Shown: positions 1 to 6,006 of the stretch, piece by piece
Layout: each line of letters begins with the position of its first letter
Numbering within the stretch: position 1 is the first letter of the stretch
NCBI GenBank assembly: GCA_016291915.1
Contig: JAEEZP010000114.1
Location: 1-9,985 of the forward strand
From: Prevotella sp.
GTDB taxonomy: Bacteria; Bacteroidota; Bacteroidia; Bacteroidales; Bacteroidaceae
Reading direction: 5' to 3'
DNA length: 9,985 nucleotides
Position numbers and translations under genes: made by a program
The notes under the pieces: generated by a model
Seen by the model: the letters and a program-made list of their open reading frames with translations, nothing else
Told to the model about the DNA's origin: nothing
Database searches by the model: none

Positions 1-96
1 ACACTCTTCGCCGTGGGTGCTGGTCATCTGCCCGGGGACAAAGGAGTATTGAACCTCTTACGCCAGGCAGGGTATAAGGTTGACCCCGTAAAATAA
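1..96 (+). CDS. TraB/GumN family protein, C-terminal fragment
   Basis: An open frame enters at base 1 and stops at TAA 94-96, giving 31 residues. They include GAGHLPGDKGVLNLLRQAGY, which matches the conserved C-terminal end of TraB/GumN-family proteins (a GxxHLxGxxGxxxLLxxxGY pattern). Members in Bacteroidota are usually exported proteins of about 290 residues with no settled function; some relatives are proposed metalloproteases. Only the end is visible, so a signal peptide cannot be checked. The gene converges on cobQ, with 3 bp between the two stop codons and no obvious terminator hairpin between them. A link to cobalamin metabolism is not implied. Confidence 0.75.
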   Translation, partial: TLFAVGAGHLPGDKGVLNLLRQAGYKVDPVK

Positions 97-99
97 CGG

Positions 100-1569
100 T
101 CAGCGTTCAGCCTTCACGATCTCATACACCTTCTCCATGTCGATATATTTCCGTGTCTCGGCAGCAAGCAGGTTGTATTGTTCCTCCTTGTAGGCACGGT
201 AGTCGAAGGTTGTCTGCTGCGCGTTGACAAAAGGCGCTAACAAGTCGTCCACGACGGGTGCATTGTCAAGAATACCATGGATATACGACCCCCAGCAACG
301 CTGCGACAGTCGCATGGTGGTAGATGACTGCTCAGCGAGCTCGGTATGTAACCCGTCTCTGTTCACCCGCTGCGTCTTACCCATGTGGATCTCATAGCCC
401 TGGCAGGATTGTCCCTGGAAAACGAAGGTCACCTGCACGGTACGTTTCTCACCACTCATCGTGGTAACGGCCGGCAAGAGTCCCAAGCCTGGGAAACGCT
501 CAAGATCACCCTCCACATGCTGCGGATCGAGGATCTCTTCGCCCATCATCTGATAACCGCCACAGATGCCGATGACCGTCTTACCATCATGGTGTGCCTG
601 CAGGATAGCCTGCGCACAACCGTTACGACGGAGTTCCACCATGTCAGCGATGGTGCTCTTACTGCCCGGCAGGATGATGATATCCGCCTTACGGATCTCC
701 TCAGTGTTGTTCGTATAGAAAAGATGCACACGTGGATCACGCTCCAGGACATCAAAATCGGTGAAGTTGGAGAGATGACGGAGCATCACCACGGCAATGT
801 TCACCTTTCCCTCGGCAGCCTCCATATTCTTTTTCTCCAGAGATACAGAGTCTTCCTCCTCGATATGGATATCCTTGAAATAAGGCAGCACCCCCAAGAC
901 AGGGATACCACAGAGTTGTTCGATCATCTGACGTCCCTCATCAAACAGACGCATATCGCCACGGAACTTATTGATGATGATGCCTTTGATATGACGACGC
1001 TCTTCCTCGTTAAGGAGCATCAGGGTGCCATAGACAGAGGCAAAGACACCACCGCGGTCGATATCTGCCACAAGGATAACGGCAGCATCGGCATACAACG
1101 CCATCGACATGTTGACGATGTCCACCTCACGGAGGTTGATCTCTGCGATACTGCCTGCCCCCTCCATGACGATGGGGTTATAGCGCGATGAGAGTCTATC
1201 GAAAGCCTCATGCACGGCCTTCCGCAGCACATCCCTACCCTCCTTACGGAAATACTGTGTGGCATGCTGGTTGCCGATGGGTTTACCGTTGAGCACCACC
1301 TGCGAGGTATGGTCGGAGTTGGGTTTGAGCAACAAGGGGTTCATATCCGTATGACAGGGTACACCGGCAGCCTCTGCCTGCACAGCCTGGGCCCGTCCGA
1401 TCTCCAAACCTTCAGGGGTGGCATAACTGTTCAGTGCCATATTTTGTGCCTTGAAAGGTGCGGGGGTATAACCGTCCTGCAGGAAGATCCTGCAGAAGGC
1501 GGTGGCCACGATGCTCTTACCCACATCACTGCCCGTACCGGCAAACATAATCGGTCTCAGTCGTTCCAT
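100..1569 (-). CDS. cobQ: Cobyric acid synthase (glutamine-hydrolysing)
   Basis: CobQ/CbiP amidates the b, d, e and g side chains of adenosylcobyrinate a,c-diamide using glutamine and ATP, giving adenosylcobyrate in the cytoplasm. Counting from the chosen start (489 aa, usual family length), the N-terminal ATP-binding domain carries the P-loop-like GTGSDVGKS (11-19) and NPIVMEGAGS (131-140). The C-terminal glutamine amidotransferase domain has the nucleophile Cys336 in GICGGYQ, YEIHMGKT (392-399) and the catalytic His431 in GSYIHG. An in-frame ATG nine codons upstream (1596) is possible. I chose 1569 because the family typically begins shortly before the RPIMFAGTGSDVGKS segment and it overlaps the upstream cbiA C-terminal ORF by only 13 bp. 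It is the last gene of the minus-strand operon. All key residues are present. Confidence 0.95.
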   Translation of the reverse strand: MERLRPIMFAGTGSDVGKSIVATAFCRIFLQDGYTPAPFKAQNMALNSYATPEGLEIGRAQAVQAEAAGVPCHTDMNPLLLKPNSDHTSQVVLNGKPIGNQHATQYFRKEGRDVLRKAVHEAFDRLSSRYNPIVMEGAGSIAEINLREVDIVNMSMALYADAAVILVADIDRGGVFASVYGTLMLLNEEERRHIKGIIINKFRGDMRLFDEGRQMIEQLCGIPVLGVLPYFKDIHIEEEDSVSLEKKNMEAAEGKVNIAVVMLRHLSNFTDFDVLERDPRVHLFYTNNTEEIRKADIIILPGSKSTIADMVELRRNGCAQAILQAHHDGKTVIGICGGYQMMGEEILDPQHVEGDLERFPGLGLLPAVTTMSGEKRTVQVTFVFQGQSCQGYEIHMGKTQRVNRDGLHTELAEQSSTTMRLSQRCWGSYIHGILDNAPVVDDLLAPFVNAQQTTFDYRAYKEEQYNLLAAETRKYIDMEKVYEIVKAER

Positions 1570-2138
1570 AAGTCGAATAAGTTTTTCTCGCCCCAATACA
1601 AGTGGATGTAGGAGGCGCGGAGGTTTTTATAAATATAAAGTGAAGAGTGAAGAGTGAAGAGTGAAGAATTTTGCCGAGCGTGAGCAAAATCGCCGGAGAC
1701 TGTGGAGAGCGAATCTTCTTCAACGATATGGGAGTAGTGGAACTCATGACCGGGGAAGCCGTTCCACTCCCGATAACCCAGATGGAGCCTCATCCCCTCC
1801 ATTGTGGCCTTCTGCTTGAGAATATCCACCATCGGATAGGAGGTGCCGTCGGTATCGATAATGGCACTACAGAGGTACATCATCCCACCGCACTCGGCAA
1901 GACAGCGTCCACCCTGCTCGAGATTATCGTGTATCTGCTGTAACATCTGTGTGTTGCTGCTCAGCTCCTTCAGAAAAAACTCAGGATAACCGCCCGGCAG
2001 ATACAGGAAGTCGCATACAGGCAATGCATGGTCGTGGATAGGAGAGAAGAAGATCACCTCTCCCCACTGCCGTAACCGGTCGATATTCTCACGGTAGGTA
2101 AAGTTAAAAGCCTCATCACGGGCAACAGCAATTATCAT
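1557..2138 (-). CDS. cbiA: CbiA glutamine amidotransferase half (split cobyrinate a,c-diamide synthase)
   Basis: This 193-residue ORF is the C-terminal, glutaminase domain of cobyrinate a,c-diamide synthase, which supplies ammonia for amidation of the a and c carboxylates. It opens with MIIAVARDEAFNFTY, the classic start of the domain. It contains LYLPGGYPE (45-53), nucleophile Cys83 in LAECGGMMYL, GHEFHYS (130-136) and the catalytic His179 in ASYIHLYWGE. The ATG at 2138 overlaps the TGA of the N-terminal half as ATGA, so translation is probably coupled. Residues about 150-167 (DFAHARQNSSLFTLHSSL) come from repetitive DNA: a heptamer array and a hairpin repeat. They replace the usual segment before LYxYKN, yet the frame stays open through the catalytic His. 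The frame continues upstream to an ATG at 2279, but that region overlaps the other half and is not family-like. A frameshifted single gene is the alternative. Confidence 0.85.
   Translation of the reverse strand: MIIAVARDEAFNFTYRENIDRLRQWGEVIFFSPIHDHALPVCDFLYLPGGYPEFFLKELSSNTQMLQQIHDNLEQGGRCLAECGGMMYLCSAIIDTDGTSYPMVDILKQKATMEGMRLHLGYREWNGFPGHEFHYSHIVEEDSLSTVSGDFAHARQNSSLFTLHSSLYIYKNLRASYIHLYWGEKNLFDLWND
1639..1666. repeat. Heptanucleotide tandem repeat inside cbiA C-terminal half
   Basis: Four perfect head-to-tail copies of AGTGAAG fill 1639-1666 on the + strand. Read in the coding (minus) direction they encode part of SSLFTLHSSL, upstream of the catalytic His179. A unit of 7 bp is not a multiple of 3, so gain or loss of one unit would shift the frame and remove the catalytic His. 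Confidence 0.95.
1668..1690. repeat. Hairpin repeat abutting the heptamer array
   Basis: ATTTTGC (1668-1674) and GCAAAAT (1684-1690) form a 7-bp stem around a 9-nt loop. The AATTTTGCCGAG core resembles non-coding copies near 2862-2875 and 2904-2913 in the intergenic region. This suggests a dispersed repeat that now lies within the cbiA coding sequence. Confidence 0.65.
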
Positions 2139-2797
2139 CGTAGTAAGGTATTGAGATCCATATTGTTTTCCACCATCCCAGCAGCACGCCCAATCATCGT
2201 CTCTATCTCCTGACGGTGCTCCAACGATAATCCTAAATGACGACTCGGCATCGACAGTTCTTTCACACGGGGCAGACAACCTACACAGGGGATGCCCACA
2301 TCATCACAGGCTTGGCGTAGGAAAGACGCATGGCGCTCAGAACCCACCTGGTTGAAGACAACACCGGAAAAGCGCAGATCCTCCCACAGCGTGGTGAAAC
2401 CATGGATCAGAGCAGCGGCACTGTATGCCATGCTGCGGGCATTGACAATCAGGAGGATGGGGATATCCAGCAGCCGGGCAATCTCCGCCGTGCTGCCCTT
2501 ACCACGGTCGTAACCGTCGAAGAGTCCCATCACACCTTCCACCACCTGCGCATCCATACCTTCTCCATAGTGGTGGAAGACATCACAGAGGTGCTGCTCA
2601 CTCATAAAACGAGTATCGAGGTTGACAGATGCCATACCGCACGCCATCTCATGGTACTGCGTGTCGATATAGTCGGGACCGCACTTATAGGGTTGTACCG
2701 CCAATCCTCTGTTCACCAGGGCGCGCAGCAATCCCACGGTAACGGTGGTTTTGCCACAACCTGAGTTAGTAGCAGCGATAAGGAATCTTTGTGGCAT
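2135..2797 (-). CDS. cbiA: CbiA ATP-binding half (split cobyrinate a,c-diamide synthase)
   Basis: This 220-residue ORF is the N-terminal, dethiobiotin-synthetase-like domain of cobyrinate a,c-diamide synthase. The domain binds ATP and cobyrinate and activates the a and c carboxylates. Visible motifs are the P-loop SGCGKTT (12-18), KCGPDYID (38-45), EGVMGLFDG (87-95) and PSRHLGL (184-190). The family normally continues through a short linker into the amidotransferase domain in one chain of roughly 430-460 aa. Here the frame ends at TGA (2135-2137) right after MDLNTLLR, and the second domain restarts in the -1 frame through ATGA. The start at 2797 is chosen because a strong Bacteroidota promoter lies at 2818-2848. 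The in-frame ATG at 2923 would lie upstream of that promoter and adds 42 residues unlike the family. It is the first gene of the minus operon. Confidence 0.87.
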   Translation of the reverse strand: MPQRFLIAATNSGCGKTTVTVGLLRALVNRGLAVQPYKCGPDYIDTQYHEMACGMASVNLDTRFMSEQHLCDVFHHYGEGMDAQVVEGVMGLFDGYDRGKGSTAEIARLLDIPILLIVNARSMAYSAAALIHGFTTLWEDLRFSGVVFNQVGSERHASFLRQACDDVGIPCVGCLPRVKELSMPSRHLGLSLEHRQEIETMIGRAAGMVENNMDLNTLLR

Positions 2798-2817
2798 AGA
2801 CTTTCTTGTTTGGGTGA

Positions 2818-2848
2818 CAAAGTTACGGAAAGTCGAGCGCAAAACAAA
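2818..2848 (-). promoter_or_regulatory. Proximal promoter of the cbiA-cobQ operon
   Basis: On the minus strand TTTG (2848-2845) is followed after exactly 19 bp by TAACTTTG (2825-2818). This matches the Bacteroidota primary-sigma consensus TTTG-N19/21-TAnnTTTG. The start site should fall a few bases downstream, around 2810-2814, leaving a leader of only about 15 nt before the cbiA ATG at 2797. That is too short for a cobalamin riboswitch. Confidence 0.75.
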
Positions 2849-2893
2849 GAAATCTTTTCTTTTTTTGCCGAGACGGAGTAAGTTCGGCGAAGC

Positions 2894-2924
2894 CAAAGGT
2901 ATTAATTTTGCCGCAAACGGCAAA
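2894..2924 (-). promoter_or_regulatory. Candidate distal promoter of the cbiA-cobQ operon
   Basis: A second consensus match on the minus strand: TTTG (2924-2921), a 19-bp spacer, then TACCTTTG (2901-2894). The -33 box falls inside the palindrome at 2904-2927. The leader would be about 90 nt, and I see no riboswitch motif in it. It overlaps repeat DNA, so activity is less certain than for the proximal site. Confidence 0.5.
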
Positions 2925-2927
2925 ATT
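2904..2927. repeat. Perfect 10-bp palindrome with CAAA loop
   Basis: AATTTTGCCG (2904-2913) pairs perfectly with CGGCAAAATT (2918-2927) across a 4-nt loop. It lies between divergent operons, where a terminator has no obvious job, and it overlaps the -33 box of the distal minus promoter. It could be an operator or part of the dispersed repeat family seen elsewhere in the window. Confidence 0.7.
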
Positions 2928-2962
2928 ACAATTAAGAATTAATAAATAATAATGAATAATGA

Positions 2963-3009
2963 TATGTTCTTTTTCTCTGTTCCGCCAGAGAAAAAGAAAC
3001 CAAAAAGAG
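2963..3009. repeat. Inverted repeat R1, left copy (contains a hairpin)
   Basis: This 47-bp segment, starting TATGTTCTT and ending AAACCAAAAAGAG, recurs in inverted orientation at about 3441-3484 with roughly 85% identity by eye. Inside it CTTTTTCTCTG (2969-2979) and CAGAGAAAAAG (2986-2996) form a perfect 11-bp stem with loop TTCCGC. Confidence 0.8.
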
Positions 3010-3010
3010 T

Positions 3011-3309
3011 TTTTTTCACAACCACCCCGACCCTTTGACCTTCGGTCGAACTCGCTCACGCTCGGCATAGCCTTTGCAAGCAAGTCTCTGCCCTCGCTTA
3101 ATCGCGACTTTCCTTGCCTAAGGAGGGGACTCATCCCTCCCCACGCCCCTCCCATTCTCGGGAGGGGATGTAACCGCTCCTCCCGTCGCTCTTTCATTAA
3201 AGTAAGCTCGACCCATCAAAGGGTCGGCTTAATTATTTATGCAGGCTCCGCCTGCTTCTCTAAACTATAGATCCTAATCTCTAGACAAAATAGGTTGCGA
3301 TAGCGAGAA
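3011..3309. other. Non-coding core between R1 copies
   Basis: I see no credible gene here; the short frames have low-complexity, repeat-like translations. The stretch is dense in small hairpins: GACC-TTC-GGTC near 3039-3049, CCCCTCCC/GGGAGGGG (3146-3153 with 3160-3167, 8 perfect pairs), CGACCC/GGGTCG near 3209-3226, and GCAGGC-TCC-GCCTGC (3241-3255). Their density suggests accumulated palindromic repeats or a structured transcript rather than neutral spacer. Confidence 0.5.
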
Positions 3310-3422
3310 GGTTAGCAATAAAATGCGACGATTGAAAAACGATGCCGAAGGCAGTGCGAGGACCTGTTTGAGCGTAGCGAGTCCCGCAGCACAGTTTTTC
3401 AGAGTCGTGATTTTATCTAACC
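3310..3422. repeat. 113-bp imperfect inverted-repeat element
   Basis: GGTTAG (3310-3315) is mirrored by CTAACC (3417-3422). The inner arms (about 3317-3345 against 3387-3416) are imperfect reverse complements, sharing AATAAAAT/ATTTTAT and TGAAAAAC/GTTTTTCA blocks. The size and terminal inverted repeats are MITE-like, but I see no target-site duplication. Confidence 0.5.
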
Positions 3423-3440
3423 TGAAGCGTGCAACATGGT

Positions 3441-3484
3441 CTCTCTTGGTTTCTTCTCTCTGCCGAAACAGAGAGAAGAACATA
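3441..3484. repeat. Inverted repeat R1, right copy (contains a hairpin)
   Basis: This is the reverse complement of the left R1 copy with a few substitutions and small gaps. TTCTTCTCTCTG (3451-3462) and CAGAGAGAAGAA (3469-3480) form a perfect 12-bp stem with loop CCGAAA. Differences from the left copy occur on both stem arms and keep the pairing. Confidence 0.8.
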
Positions 3485-3504
3485 AAGGCTAAGGTCATTT
3501 AATT

Positions 3505-3577
3505 GTACCTTTGGCTGCGCCGAAGGTACTCTCGCTCGACAATCCAAAAAATAAAAGTGTTTTCTTTTTGGATTGTG
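3505..3577. repeat. Paired hairpins upstream of the riboswitch promoter
   Basis: Two hairpins sit in tandem. The first spans 3505-3529: GTACCTTTGGC pairs with GCCGAAGGTAC over a 3-nt loop with one G-T pair. The second pairs ACAATCCAAAAA (3539-3550) with TTTTTGGATTGT (3566-3577), 12 perfect base pairs. The second overlaps the -33 box of the + strand promoter. Bases 3506-3524 match the reverse complement of 2883-2901 at 18 of 19 positions. Confidence 0.75.
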
Positions 3578-3597
3578 CTCGCTTATTCGTACCTTTG
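3567..3597 (+). promoter_or_regulatory. Promoter of the riboswitch-btuB operon
   Basis: TTTG (3567-3570), a 19-bp spacer and TACCTTTG (3590-3597) match the Bacteroidota TTTG-N19/21-TAnnTTTG consensus exactly. The predicted start, about 3602-3605, falls just at the 5' edge of the cobalamin riboswitch. A second TACCTTTG at 3506-3513 has no -33 partner. Confidence 0.75.
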
Positions 3598-3600
3598 CAA

Positions 3601-3796
3601 CTGCGATGGTGATGAGCGACCGTTCCGGTTGCCCAGAAAAGGGAATCAGGTGAGAATCCTGAGCAGTACCCGCTACTGTCATCTCCATTATCGCAAGAAC
3701 AATAAGCCACTGTCATGACGACTGTTTTACAGCAATGATGGGAAGGTGTTCTTGCGGGAGAGAGCCAGGAAACCTGCCATTTGCAATACTACGTAA
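3601..3796 (+). ncRNA. Cobalamin riboswitch
   Basis: This leader RNA should bind cobalamin and lower expression of the downstream operon. Conserved blocks appear in order: GGGAATCAGGTGAGAATCCT (3645-3664), GCAG..CCCGCTACTGT to 3679, GCCACTGTC (3706-3714), GGGAAGG (3740-3746) and the B12 box GCCAGGAAACCTGCC (3764-3778). GCAAGAACA (3693-3701) and TGTTCTTGC (3747-3755) form a perfect 9-bp helix enclosing a peripheral arm. ATGG (3606-3609) can close P1 with CCAT (3777-3780). No hairpin followed by a U-run is seen before the btuB ATG at 3845, so control at the level of translation initiation is more likely than transcription termination. Exact boundaries are estimates. Confidence 0.93.
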
Positions 3797-3844
3797 GACG
3801 GTCTTCGGGAGTAAAGGCCGAGATATTCTATATTCAATCTTAAA

Positions 3845-5950
3845 ATGGGAATTAAACAATCTGTCATCATCATGATGGCATTATTGACGTTGGGAGCTCA
3901 TGCCCAAGACAAGAAGGCAGAGAAGAAAAAAGAGGATATGACCACTACGGTATTCAACCTCAACCCTATCGTGGTCACCGGCAACGGGCATCATGAATAT
4001 CTGCAGTCATCCACCACCCCTGTACATGTTTTACCACAGCGGGAGATCCGGAAGCAAGGCACAACCACCTTCACGGATATCCTCACCCGCATGGCGCCGA
4101 ACATCTCGTTTATGCCCAGTGCCACAGGGTCTTTCCTGCGCATGAACGGATTGGGGAACAAATATATCCTCATCCTGGTCAATGGAAAGAAGATGATGGG
4201 TGATATCTCCGGTAATGTGGATATCGACCGTATCAATATGGGACAGATCAAGCGTATCGAGGTACTCAACGGTGCTGCCTCGGCCCTCTACGGTTCGGAT
4301 GCCATGGGTGGCGTGATCAATATCATCACGGATTATCCGAAAGACCAGTTGGTGAGCGTGAATGCCCACTCACGTGTCAGCGGCAAGGGTGTTTTCTCAC
4401 AATCCGCCAATGTCAACATCAACTACAAGGGATTCGGCAGTTATACGAGTTTTAAGCATGACGAATCCGACAGCTACCGCATGAACGACTTAGAGTATGT
4501 GGACGGCAAGGGAGAATCGCCTGAGACACAACGCACCTTAGCCACTCAGTATCTCGGTTATACATCCAATGTGCTCAACCAGCGTTTTACCTACGAGCCC
4601 ATCAAACAACTGTCTTTCTATGCAGATTTAGGATTGTCGTATAAGCTCACCGATCGTCCACGGAAGGAAGAAGGATGGACCGGTGGCTTCGACTATGAGT
4701 TGCGCACCAAGTCAACACGCTGGGGAGCAGGCACGATGTATAAGTTCACGAGAAAGCACAGCCTGCAGTTGGATTATTATGGTGACAACTGGCATTACGG
4801 CAAGGAATATATGGTGGATGTCTATTCCACGAACAAGAAAACGGGGGAGAAGACGCTCACCACCCCAAAGGGTGATTTCTCGATCACCAAGCGCCAGAAA
4901 CTATATAATGTGGAGATCAAGGATATCCATAAATATACGGCCCACTCCACCACTATTATCGGTGCCAACTGGCGTAATGACTTCCTGATGGCTACTGCCG
5001 GGAATGTGGATAATCACGCCGCCATCTCCTCTGTCTATGGACAGCACGACATGCAGATAGTGGAGCATCTGCAGGCTACCTTCGGTATCCGTTATGACAA
5101 GCACGAGACGTTCGGCAGTAATCTCACACCGAAAATGACACTGATGTATGCACCCGATCATTTTAATTTCCGGTTTGGCTATTCCAAGGGATTCCGTGCC
5201 CCAGCGCTCGATGAGGTGTATTACCATTATGTGAACCCCTCGATGGCAGGAAGAGTGGTGGTGACCTTCGGCAACAGGAACCTGAAACCCGAGAAAAACG
5301 ATTACTTCTCCTTGAGCGCAAGTTATCACAACCGACAGTTTACCATCACGGCAACAGGGTTCCTGAATCACATCAACAAGATGATCATCAAGGATAATAT
5401 CAAGATCGGCGAGGCAGAGAAAACGATGTTGCTGAAAGAGTTTCCCGATGACCTGAACGAGACATTGATAGCTAAGATGAGCACCTTCGGACAGTATATC
5501 AACAGTGACAAGGGTATGGTACGCGGTGTTTCACTGAGTAGTAGTTATAACCTCACCAACGACCTGAATATCTCCGCTAACTATGCCTATACCTATGCTC
5601 GTAGTAAGACTGAGGGGGAATGGCGGGAGGTGGAGCGCAGTCTGCGTAATGTGGCTACCTTTGCTGCCAACTATAGTCATACCTGGAACAACTACCGTCT
5701 GAATGTCAACCTGAACGGACGGTTCCAGAGTCGTACCCCCTTCCCTGCCTATGAAGATGCGCCGGGCTTCGGTATCATGAACCTGAACACCACGCATACG
5801 TTCCAATTGCGTAAGGTGACGATAGAACCGAGCTTAGGTATCGACAATATCCTGGATAAGGTAGACCGGCGTATCGACACTTCCAAGCGCCGTTATGCAC
5901 TGATCACACCGGGCAGGATGATGACTGTAGGATTGAGAGTGAGATATTAA
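3845..5950 (+). CDS. btuB: BtuB-like TonB-dependent outer-membrane receptor
   Basis: A 701-residue outer-membrane receptor, probably for cobalamin or other corrinoids, powered by TonB-ExbBD. It has a signal peptide (MGIKQSVIIMMALLTLGAHA, cleavage before Gln21), a Lys/Glu-rich spacer and a TonB-box-like LNPIVVTG (39-46). The plug domain covers about residues 55-165, with RIEVLNGAASALYGSDAMGG and GVINIIT. The rest is a beta-barrel of alternating polar and aromatic segments, including GFRAPALDEVYY (about 447-458), ending in the terminal aromatic RVRY. It lacks the N-terminal carboxypeptidase-like extension of SusC-type receptors. It is the first gene behind the cobalamin riboswitch, which is the main support for corrinoid specificity. 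A receptor for another tetrapyrrole or cobalt chelate remains possible, because the next gene is an exported chelatase. No SusD-like or BtuFCD partner is in the window. Confidence 0.88.
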   Translation: MGIKQSVIIMMALLTLGAHAQDKKAEKKKEDMTTTVFNLNPIVVTGNGHHEYLQSSTTPVHVLPQREIRKQGTTTFTDILTRMAPNISFMPSATGSFLRMNGLGNKYILILVNGKKMMGDISGNVDIDRINMGQIKRIEVLNGAASALYGSDAMGGVINIITDYPKDQLVSVNAHSRVSGKGVFSQSANVNINYKGFGSYTSFKHDESDSYRMNDLEYVDGKGESPETQRTLATQYLGYTSNVLNQRFTYEPIKQLSFYADLGLSYKLTDRPRKEEGWTGGFDYELRTKSTRWGAGTMYKFTRKHSLQLDYYGDNWHYGKEYMVDVYSTNKKTGEKTLTTPKGDFSITKRQKLYNVEIKDIHKYTAHSTTIIGANWRNDFLMATAGNVDNHAAISSVYGQHDMQIVEHLQATFGIRYDKHETFGSNLTPKMTLMYAPDHFNFRFGYSKGFRAPALDEVYYHYVNPSMAGRVVVTFGNRNLKPEKNDYFSLSASYHNRQFTITATGFLNHINKMIIKDNIKIGEAEKTMLLKEFPDDLNETLIAKMSTFGQYINSDKGMVRGVSLSSSYNLTNDLNISANYAYTYARSKTEGEWREVERSLRNVATFAANYSHTWNNYRLNVNLNGRFQSRTPFPAYEDAPGFGIMNLNTTHTFQLRKVTIEPSLGIDNILDKVDRRIDTSKRRYALITPGRMMTVGLRVRY

Positions 5951-5992
5951 AATTGATAATTGATAATTGACAATTGATAATTGATAATTGAC
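5951..5992. repeat. Six-unit heptanucleotide repeat between btuB and cbiK
   Basis: Six 7-bp units, AATTGAT or AATTGAC in the order T,T,C,T,T,C, so the array is also two copies of a 21-bp repeat. It starts directly after the btuB stop and ends 14 bp before the cbiK ATG. The AT-rich, partly self-complementary sequence contains no TAnnTTTG promoter box. Copy-number change could alter intercistronic spacing and translation of cbiK. Confidence 0.95.
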
Positions 5993-6006
5993 AAAAGCAA
6001 TGGAAA

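Noticed and set aside
385..1191. A 268-codon open frame on the + strand
   Set aside because: It is antisense to cobQ, whose motifs are complete. The translation is His/Asp/Thr-rich without any family resemblance, as expected of a shadow frame.
1639..1666. CRISPR array at the tandem repeats (here and at 5951-5992)
   Set aside because: The units are 7 bp and directly adjacent with no spacers, and no cas genes are present.
2130..2150. Programmed -1 ribosomal frameshift joining the two CbiA halves
   Set aside because: No X-XXY-YYZ slippery heptamer is present near the overlap, so termination-reinitiation or a mutation explains it better.
2139..2279. Upstream extension of the CbiA amidotransferase ORF to an ATG at 2279
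   Set aside because: The extra 47 residues overlap the conserved end of the ATP-binding half in another frame and look nothing like CbiA. The ATGA start at 2138 matches the domain start.
2904..2927. Rho-independent terminator at the 10-bp palindrome
   Set aside because: It lies between divergent operons, with only a short T-run in the stem and no U-tract after it on either strand.
2823..3718. Several short open frames in the intergenic region and riboswitch
   Set aside because: They overlap promoters, hairpins and conserved riboswitch blocks, and their translations are repeat-derived.
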